The notes under the pieces: generated by a model | Seen by the model: the letters and a program-made list of their open reading frames with translations, nothing else | Told to the model about the DNA's origin: nothing | Database searches by the model: none | Position numbers and translations under genes: made by a program | In this document: one piece after another, positions 43,915 to 57,731 of the stretch | How the letters are laid out: every line of letters begins with the position of its first letter | How positions within the stretch are numbered: position 1 is the stretch's first letter | Assembly: GCF_004025965.2 (NCBI RefSeq) | Contig: NZ_SAYU02000016.1 | Span: forward strand, 1 to 64,000 | Length of the DNA: 64,000 bases | Reading direction: 5' to 3' | Source: Phycicoccus flavus | GTDB lineage: Bacteria > Actinomycetota > Actinomycetes > Actinomycetales > Dermatophilaceae

Positions 43915-45189
43915 GTGGCCGACATCCTCGACGAGCTGCAGTGGCGGGGACTGGTGGCGCAGACCACCGACGAGTCCGCCCTGCGCACCGCACTCGCCGA
44001 CGGTCCGATCACGGCGTACTGCGGCTTCGACCCCACCGCGCCGTCGCTGCACTTCGGCAACCTCGTCCAGCTCGTCGTCCTGCGGCACCTGCAGAAGGCG
44101 GGGCACCGGGTCATCTGCCTCGTGGGGGGCTCGACCGGGCTCATCGGGGACCCCCGGCCGACCTCGGAGCGGGTGCTGAAGACCAAGGAGCAGACGGCCG
44201 AGTGGGTCCGGCGGATCCAGGACCAGGTGCGCCCGTTCCTCGACACCGGCGGTGAGAACCCGGCGGTGTTCGTCGACAACCTCGAGTGGACGGCCGGCCT
44301 CAGCGCGCTGGACTTCCTGCGCGACGTGGGGAAGCACTTCCGGGTCAACCAGATGCTGAAGAAGGACGCGATCGCGGCCCGTCTCTCCAGCGACGAGGGC
44401 ATCTCGTACACGGAGTTCAGCTACCAGCTGCTGCAGGGGCTCGACTACCTCGAGCTCTACCGGCAGTACGGCTGCACCCTCCAGACCGGGGGCAGCGACC
44501 AGTGGGGCAACCTCGTCGCGGGGTCGGACCTGGTCCACCGGGCCGAAGGGGCGTCGGTCCACCTCCTGACGACCCCGCTGCTCACCGACTCCTCGGGCGA
44601 GAAGTTCGGCAAGAGCGCGGGCAACGCCATCTGGCTCAGCGCGGACATGACCAGCCCGTACGCCTTCTACCAGTACTGGCTCAACGTCGAGGACGCGTCG
44701 GTCGTCACCCTCCTCAAGGTGCTCACCGAGCGCACCCGCGGGGAGGTCGAGGAGCTGGTGCGGCAGGTCGCCGACGAGCCGTGGAAGCGGGCCGCCCAGC
44801 GCGCGCTCGCGGCCGACGTCACGACCCTCGTCCACGGGGCGACGGCGACGGCCGCGGTCCAGGCGGCGAGCGAGGCCCTCTTCGGCACGGGGGACCTGCG
44901 CGGTCTCGACGGACCGACCCTGCGGGACGCCACCGCGGAGCTCCCCGGGGGGACGGTCGCGACCGGCATGTCCGTCGTCGACGCCCTCGTGGCGGTCGGG
45001 CTGGTCGACTCCCGCAACGCGGCGCGGCGCACCATCGGGGAGGGCGGGGCGTCGGTCAACGGCAGCAAGGTCGCCGACGTCGAGGCCGTCATCGAGGAGG
45101 CCGACGTCCTCGCCGGGGGCGTCGTCGTGCTCCGCCGGGGCCGTAGGAACCTGGCCGCCGGCCGGGTGCACGACGCCCCGACGCCATGA
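43915..45189 (+). CDS. tyrS: Tyrosyl-tRNA synthetase
   Basis: Class I synthetase of 424 residues from GTG 43915, with GGAAGGA at 43900-43906. HIGH-type motif PSLHFGNLVQL (about 43-53), tyrosine pocket YCGFDPTAPS and QLLQGLDYLELYRQYGC, KMSKS-type EKFGKSAGNA (about 228), and a C-terminal S4 RNA-binding domain (VDALVAVGLVDSRNAARRTIGEGGASVNGSKV is the S4 core). No T-box was seen upstream. Confidence 0.97.
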   Translation: MADILDELQWRGLVAQTTDESALRTALADGPITAYCGFDPTAPSLHFGNLVQLVVLRHLQKAGHRVICLVGGSTGLIGDPRPTSERVLKTKEQTAEWVRRIQDQVRPFLDTGGENPAVFVDNLEWTAGLSALDFLRDVGKHFRVNQMLKKDAIAARLSSDEGISYTEFSYQLLQGLDYLELYRQYGCTLQTGGSDQWGNLVAGSDLVHRAEGASVHLLTTPLLTDSSGEKFGKSAGNAIWLSADMTSPYAFYQYWLNVEDASVVTLLKVLTERTRGEVEELVRQVADEPWKRAAQRALAADVTTLVHGATATAAVQAASEALFGTGDLRGLDGPTLRDATAELPGGTVATGMSVVDALVAVGLVDSRNAARRTIGEGGASVNGSKVADVEAVIEEADVLAGGVVVLRRGRRNLAAGRVHDAPTP

Positions 45190-45206
45190 TCGGCAGTTAC
45201 CTGAGA

Positions 45207-45240
45207 GCGAGACCCGTTGCCCGGCAACGGGTCTCGCTTC
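45207..45240 (+). terminator. Terminator after tyrS
   Basis: A long perfect inverted repeat (45207-45221 with 45223-45237), likely forming a stem of 12-13 bp with a small loop, followed by TTCG. Confidence 0.75.
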
Positions 45241-45867
45241 GTGGAGGGGGGTCGAGGGCGTACGCAGGCGAGGGCGATTTGTGTTCCGCGACGGACGTCC
45301 TCTAATGTTCTCGACGTCAGCCCGAGAGGGAGGAACGGACACCAAGCGGCAGGGCCGAACAGCCCCGCACCAAGAAGGCCGGTCCCACGAGCTGACACTC
45401 ACCCCCAGCAAGACCACGGGTCGCGACAGCGCCCGGAGGACGAGGTGGAGGAAGCGCCCGACAGGGTGCTAGGGTGAGGCCCACCGCAGAGATCCAAGCG
45501 CGATCGAAGCCGGCCGCTCGAGGAGCGGGTCACGGATTTGACGCCCAAGCATGGACGCGGTTACGTTGGACCGGTTGCTTCCCAGCGACTGGGACAGCAC
45601 CGACGGAACAGCCCCGGACGACGAGCTCACTGAGCGACTCGGCGGTGCGCGTCCGAACCTTGAGAACTCAACAGCGTGTCAAAAATCGATGCCAATTACC
45701 TCGTCACGTCGAGGTGGGGCACCGGCCATCGGCCGGGATCCCGCGGAGACGTCACGAAAATCCTTTGGTTGACAACGAACAACAGCGAAAGCTGGTTGTT
45801 CGTGCTCAGCCAGTGAAACAACCCTCCAAGGGTACAGATTTCTCGGCCTCGCGCCGAGAGTCACACA
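45241..45867 (+). promoter_or_regulatory. rrn promoter and leader region
   Basis: No protein gene is convincing here. Candidate promoters: TTGTGT-N18-TAATGT (45279-45308), a TAGGGT box (45470-45475) without a clear -35, and TTGACG-N18-TACGTT (45538-45567), the strongest. After it come a conserved actinobacterial leader element TTGAGAACTCAACA (from 45660), the 5' arm of the pre-16S stem (45676-45691), a hairpin with GAAA loop (45775-45803) and a smaller hairpin TCTCGG/CCGAGA (45841-45860) just before 16S. Multiple promoters are usual for rrn operons. Confidence 0.65.
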
Positions 45868-50855
<4,988 letters not shown>

Positions 50856-50867
50856 ACTCAAGACTTT

Positions 50868-50890
50868 TGCTCGCGTCCACTGTGCAGTTC
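50868..50890 (+). other. 3' arm of the pre-23S processing stem
   Basis: Pairs with 47698-47720 (22 of 23 positions). It lies in the short 23S-5S spacer (50856-50926), which holds nothing else identified. Confidence 0.8.
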
Positions 50891-50926
50891 CCGAGATACG
50901 GTCGGGAAGACTGACATCTCCATAGA

Positions 50927-51045
50927 GTTTCGGCTGTCATAGCGAAAGGGAAACGCCCGGCTCCATTCCGAACCCGGAAGCTAAGCCTTTCAGCGCCGAT
51001 GGTACTGCACTGGAGACGGTGTGGGAGAGTAGGACGCAGCCGGAC
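50927..51045 (+). rRNA. rrf: 5S ribosomal RNA
   Basis: About 119 nt, starting GTTTCGGCTGTCATAGCG and ending GCAGCCGGAC. The two ends pair to form helix I, and the loop-C block CCATTCCGAACCCGGAAG is present. Third gene of the rrn operon. Confidence 0.95.
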
Positions 51046-51054
51046 ATACTTTGG

Positions 51055-51087
51055 AAAAGGGCCCGTCGTTTGCGACGGGCCCTTTTT
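51055..51087 (+). terminator. rrn operon terminator
   Basis: AAAA-GGGCCCGTCG, loop TTTG, CGACGGGCCC-TTTTT: a perfect 10-bp stem extended by A-T pairs, with a run of five T. The clearest Rho-independent terminator in the window. Confidence 0.95.
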
Positions 51088-51116
51088 CGTGCCCATTTCG
51101 CGGTGATCGGTGTCCG

Positions 51117-51122
51117 TAGACT
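51117..51122 (+). promoter_or_regulatory. -10 element of the TPR gene
   Basis: TAGACT, about 53 nt before the GTG at 51175; gives a leader of about 46 nt with a GAGGA ribosome-binding site. Confidence 0.55.
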
Positions 51123-51174
51123 CCACGGACGGTCGAGGTACCGTGCACGACGCAGGACGAGAGGACGAGATCGC

Positions 51175-52185
51175 GTGAGCGAGAACGAACGGCGTGGGCC
51201 CGGGGCCGGCGGTCGTGGCGGCGCGGGTGGACCACGCGGTGGGCGGGGCGCCGGCCCCCGAGGTGGACGACCCGGAGGCGGGCGTCCCACCGGTGGCCGC
51301 GACGGTGGCGGGCGACCGGGGACACGCGACGGCGGAGGGCGCGGACGTCCGGACCGTGGGGGAGCGGACCAGGAGCGACGCAGCGGCAGCCGGCTCGCGC
51401 CCAAGGGCCCACGGCTGCCCGAGCCGCGCATCCCGGACGAGGTCACCGGCAAGGAGCTCGACCGCTCCGTCCACGTGCAGCTGCGCACCCTCTCCAAGGA
51501 GAACGCCGAGGGCGTGGCCAAGCACCTGGTCATGGTGGCGGTGTTCCTCGAGGCGGACGAGATCGACGCCGCGCTCGCCCACGCCGAGACCGCCGTGCGC
51601 CGCGCCGGCCGGGTCCCGGCCGCCCGGGAGGCGCTCGGCATGGTGGCCTACCGTTCCGGTGACTTCGCCCGGGCCCTCACCGAGTTCCGCACCGTGCGCC
51701 GGCTCAGCGGGTCCTCGCACCTGCTGCCGCTCATGGTCGACTGCGAGCGGGGCCTCGGCCGGCACACACGGGCGCTGGAGCTCGCGGCGAGCCCCGAGGC
51801 CAAGGACCTGACCGCCGCGGAACGGGTCGAGCTCGCCATCGTCGTCTCCGGGGTCCGGCGCGACCTCGACCAGCCGGACGCCGCCCTGCTGGCGCTGCAG
51901 GTGCCCGAGCTCGCGCGGGGTCCGAAGGCCGGGGTCCACCGGCTGCACTACGCCTACGGCGACGCGCTCGTGTCCCTCGGCCGGGCGGACGAGGCGCGCG
52001 AGTGGTTCCTCCGGGCGATCGAGGGGGACACCGAGAACGAGACCGACGCCGTGGAGCGGCTCGAGGAGCTCGACGGCGTCGCCTTCACCGACCTCGGTCC
52101 CGCCGAGGACGACGAGGCCGTCGGCGTCGCCCCCACCCCTCCGGACGAGCAGGACGGGGCGGACGAACCGGGGTCGCCGACGTGA
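51175..52185 (+). CDS. RGG-rich protein with tetratricopeptide-like repeats
   Basis: 336 residues. Residues of about 7-75 are almost only Gly, Arg and Pro, with repeated GGRGG, RGGR and GGGRP units, like RGG boxes that bind RNA. Residues of about 95-290 are helical with TPR character (AVFLEADEIDAALAHAETAVRRAG, VAYRSGDFARALTEFRTV, ALVSLGRADEAREWFLRAI are its helix pairs, each read separately). The C-terminal tail is acidic. No signal peptide. It directly follows the rrn operon. An RNA- or ribosome-linked role is a guess. The start follows the GAGGACGAGA ribosome-binding site. Confidence 0.8.
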   Translation: MSENERRGPGAGGRGGAGGPRGGRGAGPRGGRPGGGRPTGGRDGGGRPGTRDGGGRGRPDRGGADQERRSGSRLAPKGPRLPEPRIPDEVTGKELDRSVHVQLRTLSKENAEGVAKHLVMVAVFLEADEIDAALAHAETAVRRAGRVPAAREALGMVAYRSGDFARALTEFRTVRRLSGSSHLLPLMVDCERGLGRHTRALELAASPEAKDLTAAERVELAIVVSGVRRDLDQPDAALLALQVPELARGPKAGVHRLHYAYGDALVSLGRADEAREWFLRAIEGDTENETDAVERLEELDGVAFTDLGPAEDDEAVGVAPTPPDEQDGADEPGSPT

Positions 52186-53120
52186 CCTCGCTGGCCGGCC
52201 GCTACGACGCGCTCGTCTGCGACCTCGACGGCGTGGTCTACCGCGGGCCGGAGCCGGTGCCGCACGCCGTCGAGGCCCTGCGCTCCGTACCGGTCCCCGT
52301 CCTGTACGCGACGAACAACGCCTCGCGCACGCCGGACGGGGTCGCCGAGCACCTGCGCGGACTGGGGCTCCCGTGCCGCGCCGACCAGGTGGTGACGAGC
52401 AGCCAGGCCGCGGCGTGGCTGCTCGGCCGGGAGCTGGCCCGCGGGGCGCACGTCCTCGCCGTAGGCGGCGACGGCGTGGCCGCCGCCCTGACAGAGGCGG
52501 GCTTCGCGGCCGTCCTGCCGGCCGACGCCGAGGACGGCCGGTCCCCCGACGCCGTCGTCCAGGGCTACGGTCCCGCGGTGAGCCACGCCGACCTCGCCGA
52601 GGCCGCCTTCGCCGTGGAGGCCGGAGCACGCTGGGTCGCGACGAACACCGACGCCACGCTGCCGACCGCACGCGGGATCGCCCCCGGCAACGGGACGCTG
52701 GTCGCCGCCGTCGCGCGCGCCGTCGGCCACGAGCCCCATCTCGTCGCCGGCAAGCCGGAGGCGCCGCTGTACCTGCTGGCCGCCGAACGGCTCGGCCTGC
52801 CCGCCCATCGGCTGCTCGCGGTCGGCGACCGGCTCGACACCGACATCGAGGGGGCGCGCCGCGCGGGCCTGGACTCGCTGCTCGTGCTCACCGGCGTCGA
52901 CGACGTCGACGCCCTGCTCGCCGCTCCGAAGGAACGGCGACCCACCCTCGTCGCCGCGGACCTGCGCGGCCTCCTGCACGACCCGGACGCGGGGGACCCC
53001 TCGCTCACGGACGTCGCCGCCCGAGTGGCGGAGGCGCACCGGGCCGCCGACGCGGGCGAGGACGCCGCCACGCCCCGGGCGGACGTGGTGTCCCTGCTGC
53101 AGCGGCTGCAGGACGAGTAG
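52182..53120 (+). CDS. HAD-superfamily hydrolase, subfamily IIA (NagD-like)
   Basis: 312 residues from GTG 52182, overlapping the upstream stop. Motif [10 protein letters not shown] with Asp14 and Asp16, motif II YATNNAS, motif III Lys in [13 protein letters not shown], motif [13 protein letters not shown] (about 215). The large C2 cap between them fits phosphatases of the NagD/AraL type, acting on small phosphorylated molecules. Substrate unknown; the long C-terminal tail (about 50 residues) is not part of the family core. Confidence 0.9.
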   Translation: MTSLAGRYDALVCDLDGVVYRGPEPVPHAVEALRSVPVPVLYATNNASRTPDGVAEHLRGLGLPCRADQVVTSSQAAAWLLGRELARGAHVLAVGGDGVAAALTEAGFAAVLPADAEDGRSPDAVVQGYGPAVSHADLAEAAFAVEAGARWVATNTDATLPTARGIAPGNGTLVAAVARAVGHEPHLVAGKPEAPLYLLAAERLGLPAHRLLAVGDRLDTDIEGARRAGLDSLLVLTGVDDVDALLAAPKERRPTLVAADLRGLLHDPDAGDPSLTDVAARVAEAHRAADAGEDAATPRADVVSLLQRLQDE

Positions 53121-53160
53121 CGTGGGCGACCGGCCCCATCCGTCCGGTCGAGGAGGACCC

Positions 53161-54075
53161 ATGGTCACACGCACGCTCCGCGCCTACGTCGAGCTCGCCG
53201 CCGGTCTCGGCGAGCTGACCCGGGCCCGCGCCGTCGAGGCGGCCCAGGAGATCCTGGCCTTCGCCGGCTCCGACCCCTCACCGCGCCAGGTCGCCACCCA
53301 GGTCACCCGGCTCGCGGACGACCTGCTGAGCGCGGCCGAGCACAACCGCGAGCAGGTGCTCGCGCTCGTGCAGCGCGAGGTCGACACCGCGATCGGCCGC
53401 CTCGACGCGGGTCGGATGCTCGGGGAGGTGCAGACGCTCGCGACCACCGTCACCGGGCTCGCCGCCCAGGTCGACGAGCTGGCCCGGGCGATGGGCGTCC
53501 GGTCCGGACGGGGCGGCGCTCCGGCAGCCGCGCCGGTCGAGCCGGTCCTCGCGACCCCGGCCGCCGTCGACGTCACCGCGCCGCCGACGCCGCGACCCAC
53601 CGCGAAGCAGACCGCCGCCCGCCGGGCCGCCCGGGCCCGGGGCGCCGCGACCTCCACCGCGCGCGGTCCCGCCGACGTCGTCGCGTCGCCGACGACGACG
53701 GCGTCGGCGACGAAGAGCACGCCGGCGAAGAAGGCATCCACCAGGAAGGCGTCCGCGAAGAAGGCGTCCACCACGAAGACGACGGCGAAGAAGGCGTCCG
53801 CGACGAAGAGCACGCCGGTGAAGAAGGCATCCACCAAGAAGGCGTCCGCGAAGAAGGCATCGAGCGAGAAGGCGTCGACCAAGAAGGCGTCGACGAAGAA
53901 GGCGTCCGCGACGAAGAGCACGCCGGCGACGACATCGCCCGCGAAGAACGCATCCACCACGAAGTCGTCGACGAAGAAGGCATCGGCGAAGAAGGCATCG
54001 ACGAAGAAGGCATCGGCGAAGAAGGCGTCGACGACGAAGGCCACGCCCACGACGACCGGCGGGTCCGGCACGTGA
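53161..54075 (+). CDS. Phasin-like/histone H1-like protein with Lys-Ala-Ser repeat tail
   Basis: 304 residues. Residues 1-115 are helical ([27 protein letters not shown]..., [14 protein letters not shown]), resembling phasin or coiled-coil regulators. From about 150 on, the chain is Thr/Pro/Ala rich, and from about 185 to 300 it is built of KKAS-type units (about 14 copies of KAS) with STP spacers. The tail is strongly basic, like H1-type DNA-binding tails or PhaF. DNA repeats of about 93 and 108 bp underlie it. GAGGAGGA precedes the ATG. DNA or polyphosphate/granule binding is inferred. Confidence 0.75.
   Translation: MVTRTLRAYVELAAGLGELTRARAVEAAQEILAFAGSDPSPRQVATQVTRLADDLLSAAEHNREQVLALVQREVDTAIGRLDAGRMLGEVQTLATTVTGLAAQVDELARAMGVRSGRGGAPAAAPVEPVLATPAAVDVTAPPTPRPTAKQTAARRAARARGAATSTARGPADVVASPTTTASATKSTPAKKASTRKASAKKASTTKTTAKKASATKSTPVKKASTKKASAKKASSEKASTKKASTKKASATKSTPATTSPAKNASTTKSSTKKASAKKASTKKASAKKASTTKATPTTTGGSGT
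53701..54048 (+). repeat. Degenerate tandem repeats encoding the KAS tail
   Basis: Units of 15 nt reading GCGTCCGCGAAGAAG and variants. A longer block beginning GCGTC-SGCGACGAAGAGCAC recurs at 53701, 53794 and 53902 (spacing 93 and 108). In-frame throughout, so copy number can vary without a frameshift. Confidence 0.8.
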
Positions 54076-54275
54076 CGGGCAGCCCGCCCCCCGGACCCGA
54101 CACCTCGGACCCGGCCACGACGGCGCCGGAGCCCCCGGAGACCGGCGACGACACCGTCGACGACGCCCTGCGTGAGCTGGCCCGGGTGCCGGCCGACGAC
54201 CTCGACAACCAGCTCGAGACGGGCGAGCGGCTGCAGCAGACCCTGCGCGCGCGGCTCGGCGACCTCGGGGGCTGA
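54072..54275 (+). CDS. Small acidic protein upstream of tlyA (67 aa)
   Basis: 67 residues from a GTG that overlaps the preceding stop (GTGA). The first half is Pro/Asp/Thr rich and disordered; the second half is a helix ([20 protein letters not shown], then [13 protein letters not shown]). No recognised domain. Co-transcribed with tlyA-nadK-recN; small proteins in this position occur in other actinobacteria. Function unknown. Confidence 0.7.
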   Translation: MTGSPPPGPDTSDPATTAPEPPETGDDTVDDALRELARVPADDLDNQLETGERLQQTLRARLGDLGG

Positions 54276-54276
54276 C

Positions 54277-55092
54277 ATCCCGCGGCTCGACGCCGAGCTG
54301 GTGCGGCGCGGCCTGGCCCGCTCGCGGGGCGACGCGCGCGACCTCGTGGCCGCCGGGCGGGTGTCGGTCGACGGCCGCCCGGCCCGCAAGCCGGCGCATC
54401 CCGTCGACCCGGTGAGCGACATCGTCCTGTCCGGGGACGGGGCGCGCTGGGTCGGGCGCGGCGCCCTCAAGCTGCGCGCCGCCCTCGACCGGTGGACCCC
54501 GCTCGGGCTCGACGTGCGCGGTCGCAGCGCCGTCGACGTCGGTGCCTCCACCGGCGGTTTCACCGAGGTCCTCCTCGACGCCGGTGCCGCCCACGTCGTG
54601 GCCCTCGACGTCGGCCGCGGGCAGCTGGTCCCGGCCCTCGCCGCGGATCCCCGGGTCAGCGACCGCTCCGGCACCACCGTGCGCGGCGTCGACCCGGCCT
54701 CCCTCGGCGGCCCCTTCGACGTCGTCGTCACCGACCTGTCCTTCATCTCCCTCACCCTCGTCGCCGCGGAGCTGGCCGCCCTCCTCGCGCCGGGCGGCGA
54801 CCTCGTCGCCCTCGTCAAGCCGCAGTTCGAGGTCGGCCGGGCCCGGCTCGGGTCGCGCGGCGTCGTCACCGACGCGGGCGACCGGGCCGACGCGCTGCGC
54901 TCGGTCCTCGCGGCGTTCGCCGACCGCGGGCTCCGCGCCCGGGCCCTGGCGCCCTCGCCCGTCACCGGGTCGACGGGCAACGCCGAGTACCTGTTGTGGG
55001 CACGGTCGGAGGCGTCGGACACAATGACGGGGGACGAGGTGGAGGCGGCCGTCGAGGCCGTCGTCCACGACACCGACGGAGGAGGACCATGA
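54277..55092 (+). CDS. tlyA: TlyA-family rRNA 2'-O-methyltransferase, start uncertain (ATC?)
   Basis: In mycobacteria TlyA methylates 16S C1409 and 23S C1920 and sets capreomycin sensitivity. About 271 residues: an N-terminal S4 domain ([18 protein letters not shown]...[12 protein letters not shown]) and an FtsJ-like domain with SAM motif [31 protein letters not shown] and LVKPQFEVG. The S4 domain needs residues before RLD, but no ATG, GTG or TTG is available there. ATC at 54277 (I-P-R-L-D) has GGGGG at 54267-54271; GTG 54301 would cut into the S4 core. One base change would make it ATG, so a sequencing error is possible. Confidence 0.88.
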   Translation: MPRLDAELVRRGLARSRGDARDLVAAGRVSVDGRPARKPAHPVDPVSDIVLSGDGARWVGRGALKLRAALDRWTPLGLDVRGRSAVDVGASTGGFTEVLLDAGAAHVVALDVGRGQLVPALAADPRVSDRSGTTVRGVDPASLGGPFDVVVTDLSFISLTLVAAELAALLAPGGDLVALVKPQFEVGRARLGSRGVVTDAGDRADALRSVLAAFADRGLRARALAPSPVTGSTGNAEYLLWARSEASDTMTGDEVEAAVEAVVHDTDGGGP

Positions 55093-56021
55093 CGACGCCG
55101 ACGCGCCGGGTCCTGCTCGTCACCCACGCCACCCGGGCCGACGCCCGGGAGCTCGCCGCCGCCGTGGCGGGCAAGCTGCTCGGCTCCGGCATCGGGGTGT
55201 GCGCTCCGCGCGCCGACCTGCACGACACACCGCTGTCCCGGGTCGAGGGCGTCGGCGCGGTCGACGAGCACGACGACGACCTCGACTGCGAGCTCGTGTG
55301 CGTCCTCGGCGGCGACGGCACGATCCTGCGCGGAGCGGAGATCTCCCGCGGCTCGGGCGCGCCGCTGCTCGGGGTCAACCTCGGGCACGTCGGCTTCCTC
55401 GCCGAGGCCGAGCGCGAGGACCTCGACGCCACCGTCGAGCACATCTGCGCCCGCGACTACACGGTCGAGGAGCGCACGACCCTCGAGGTGCGGGCGCGGG
55501 CCGACGGCCGCGAGGTGTTCTCGTCGTGGGCCCTCAACGAGGTGACGGTCGAGAAGGCCGCCCGCGAGCGGATGCTCGAGCTCACCGTCGAGATCGACGG
55601 CCGGCCCCTGTCGACGTGGGGCTGCGACGGTGTCGTCGTCGCGACCCCGACGGGGTCGACCGCCTACGCGTTCTCGGCCGGCGGGCCCGTCGTCTGGCCC
55701 GACGTCGAGGCGCTGCTGCTCGTCCCCATCAGCGCGCACGCCCTCTTCGCCCGCTCCGTGCTCGTCGGCCCCACCTCGCACGTCGCAGTGCAGCTGCTGC
55801 CGGACTCCGACGCGCGCGCCGTCCTGTGGTGCGACGGCCGCCGCGCCGCCCCGCTGCCGCCCGGCGCCCAGGTCGAGGTCCAGCGCTCCGCGCAGCCGGT
55901 GCGCCTCGCCCGGCTCTCCGCGGGCGTGTTCACCGACCGGCTCGTCCAGAAGTTCGACCTCCCGGTGCACGGCTGGCGCGGCGGGGCCCGGCGCTCCCGG
56001 GGGGCGGAGCCCCGGCCGTGA
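55089..56021 (+). CDS. nadK: NAD kinase
   Basis: Phosphorylates NAD to NADP using ATP or polyphosphate. 310 residues from ATG 55089 (ATGA overlap; GGAGGA upstream). [12 protein letters not shown] with the catalytic Asp (about 74-85), [19 protein letters not shown] and [15 protein letters not shown] are all present. The C-terminal tail after LPVHGW is Arg/Gly rich. Between tlyA and recN, the usual actinobacterial order. Confidence 0.96.
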   Translation: MTTPTRRVLLVTHATRADARELAAAVAGKLLGSGIGVCAPRADLHDTPLSRVEGVGAVDEHDDDLDCELVCVLGGDGTILRGAEISRGSGAPLLGVNLGHVGFLAEAEREDLDATVEHICARDYTVEERTTLEVRARADGREVFSSWALNEVTVEKAARERMLELTVEIDGRPLSTWGCDGVVVATPTGSTAYAFSAGGPVVWPDVEALLLVPISAHALFARSVLVGPTSHVAVQLLPDSDARAVLWCDGRRAAPLPPGAQVEVQRSAQPVRLARLSAGVFTDRLVQKFDLPVHGWRGGARRSRGAEPRP

Positions 56022-57706
56022 TCGAGGAGATCCGGATCCGCGACCTCGGCGTCATCGACGAGGCCGTGCTGCCGCTGCACCCCGGGCTCACGGTCCTCTC
56101 CGGCGAGACCGGGGCCGGCAAGACGATGGTCGTCACCGGGCTCGGGCTCCTGCTCGGGGGCCGCGGCGACTCCGCCCTCGTGCGCACCGGTGCGGCGCGC
56201 ACCGTCGTCGAGGGGGTCCTCAACCTCCCCGACGGCCACCCCGCCACCGTCCGCGCCGAGGAGGCCGGGGCCGACGTCGCCGACGGGCTGGTGCTCGTGC
56301 GCACCGTGCAGGCCGACGGCCGCTCCCGGGCGCACGTCGGCGGCCGCGCCGCCCCCGTGGGCGTCCTCGGCGAGCTGGCCGAGCACCTCGTCGCCGTCCA
56401 CGGCCAGGCCGACCAGTGGCGGCTGCGCCGGGCCGACCAGCACCGCGAGGTGCTCGACGCCTCGGCCGGCCCCGACCTCCAGGAGGCCCTCGAGGCCCAC
56501 CGGCGCGTGCACGCCGACCTCACCGCCGCCGAGGCCGAGCTCGCCGACCTGCGCGCCGCCGCCGCCGAGCGGGCCCGTGAGGCCGAGTCCCTGCGCACCG
56601 GGCTGGAGCGGATCGAGGCGCTGGACCCCCGGCCGGGCGAGGACGCCGCGCTGCGCGCCGAGTCCGACCGGCTCGGGCACGCCGAGGAGCTACGGGCGGC
56701 GGCCGGCGCCGCGCACGACGCGCTGAGCGGCGACCCCGACGACCCCGCCGCCGCGCCCGGTGTGCTCGACGCCCTGGCCGGGGCCGCCACCCGGATCGGC
56801 CAGGCGTCCGCCAGCGACCCCGCGCTCGCCGCCCTCGGCACCCGGGTCGACGAGCTGCGTTACCTGGCCGCCGACGTCGCGGCCGACCTCGGCTCCTACC
56901 TGGCCGACGCCGACGTCGACCCGGCGCGGCTGGACCACGTCGAGGCCAGGCGGGCCGCCCTCACCGAGCTGACCCGTCTCTACGGCGAGACCGTCGACGA
57001 CGTCCTCGAGTGGGGCCGCGAGGCCGCCGCCCGCGTCGAGCTGCTCGAGGGCACCGGCGACCGGATCGGCGACCTCGAGCGACGGGCCGAGGAGCTCACG
57101 GCCGAGCGGGAGGAGGTGGCCGCGCGGCTCACCGCCTGTCGCCAGGAGGCCGCCGCCACGCTCGGGGCCCGGATCACCGAGGAGCTCGCGCACCTGGCGA
57201 TGGGCTCGGCCACCGTCACCGTCGCGGTCGAGGACGCCGGCCGTCACGGCCCCGACGGGCGGGACGTCGTCGAGGTGCGCCTCGCCTCCGGGCCCGGCAC
57301 GACGCCGCGCTCGGTGGTCCGCGCGGCCTCCGGCGGCGAGCTGTCGCGGGTCATGCTCGCCATCGAGGTCGCCACCGCCGACGGCGCCTCGTCCGTCCCC
57401 ACCTTCGTCTTCGACGAGGTCGACGCCGGGGTCGGCGGGCGCGCGGCCCTCGACGTCGGGGCCCGGCTGGCCGCGCTGGCCCGGCACGCCCAGGTCGTCG
57501 TCGTCACCCACCTCGCGCAGGTCGCGGCGCACGCGGACCGCCACCTCGTCGTCGAGAAGTCCGACGACGGGCACGTCACCCGCAGCATGGTCCACGAGGT
57601 CGAGGGCGAGGACCGGGTCGCCGAGCTCGCGCGGATGCTCGGCGGGTCGGGCACCGACGCGGCCCTGGACCACGCCCGCGACCTCCTCGCGCGTTCCCGG
57701 CCCTGA
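56018..57706 (+). CDS. recN: DNA repair protein RecN
   Basis: SMC-like ATPase for double-strand break repair. 562 residues from GTG 56018 (GTGA overlap). Walker A GETGAGKT (29-36), a long helical coiled-coil middle (about 150-370), ABC signature ASGGELSR (about 437), Walker [14 protein letters not shown] (about 462) and the His switch [11 protein letters not shown]-type block [12 protein letters not shown]. Length is normal. Confidence 0.96.
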   Translation: MIEEIRIRDLGVIDEAVLPLHPGLTVLSGETGAGKTMVVTGLGLLLGGRGDSALVRTGAARTVVEGVLNLPDGHPATVRAEEAGADVADGLVLVRTVQADGRSRAHVGGRAAPVGVLGELAEHLVAVHGQADQWRLRRADQHREVLDASAGPDLQEALEAHRRVHADLTAAEAELADLRAAAAERAREAESLRTGLERIEALDPRPGEDAALRAESDRLGHAEELRAAAGAAHDALSGDPDDPAAAPGVLDALAGAATRIGQASASDPALAALGTRVDELRYLAADVAADLGSYLADADVDPARLDHVEARRAALTELTRLYGETVDDVLEWGREAAARVELLEGTGDRIGDLERRAEELTAEREEVAARLTACRQEAAATLGARITEELAHLAMGSATVTVAVEDAGRHGPDGRDVVEVRLASGPGTTPRSVVRAASGGELSRVMLAIEVATADGASSVPTFVFDEVDAGVGGRAALDVGARLAALARHAQVVVVTHLAQVAAHADRHLVVEKSDDGHVTRSMVHEVEGEDRVAELARMLGGSGTDAALDHARDLLARSRP

Positions 57707-57718
57707 GCCCGGCTCTGG

Positions 57719-57724
57719 CAGGAT
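57719..57724 (+). promoter_or_regulatory. Possible -10 element of steA
   Basis: CAGGAT, 7 nt before the ATG at 57732; leaderless spacing, weak first base. Confidence 0.35.
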
Positions 57725-57731
57725 GAGCGCG

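Noticed and set aside
53701-54048. CRISPR-like repeats
   Set aside because: The repeats are degenerate, contiguous, in-frame and coding; there are no unique spacers and no cas genes.
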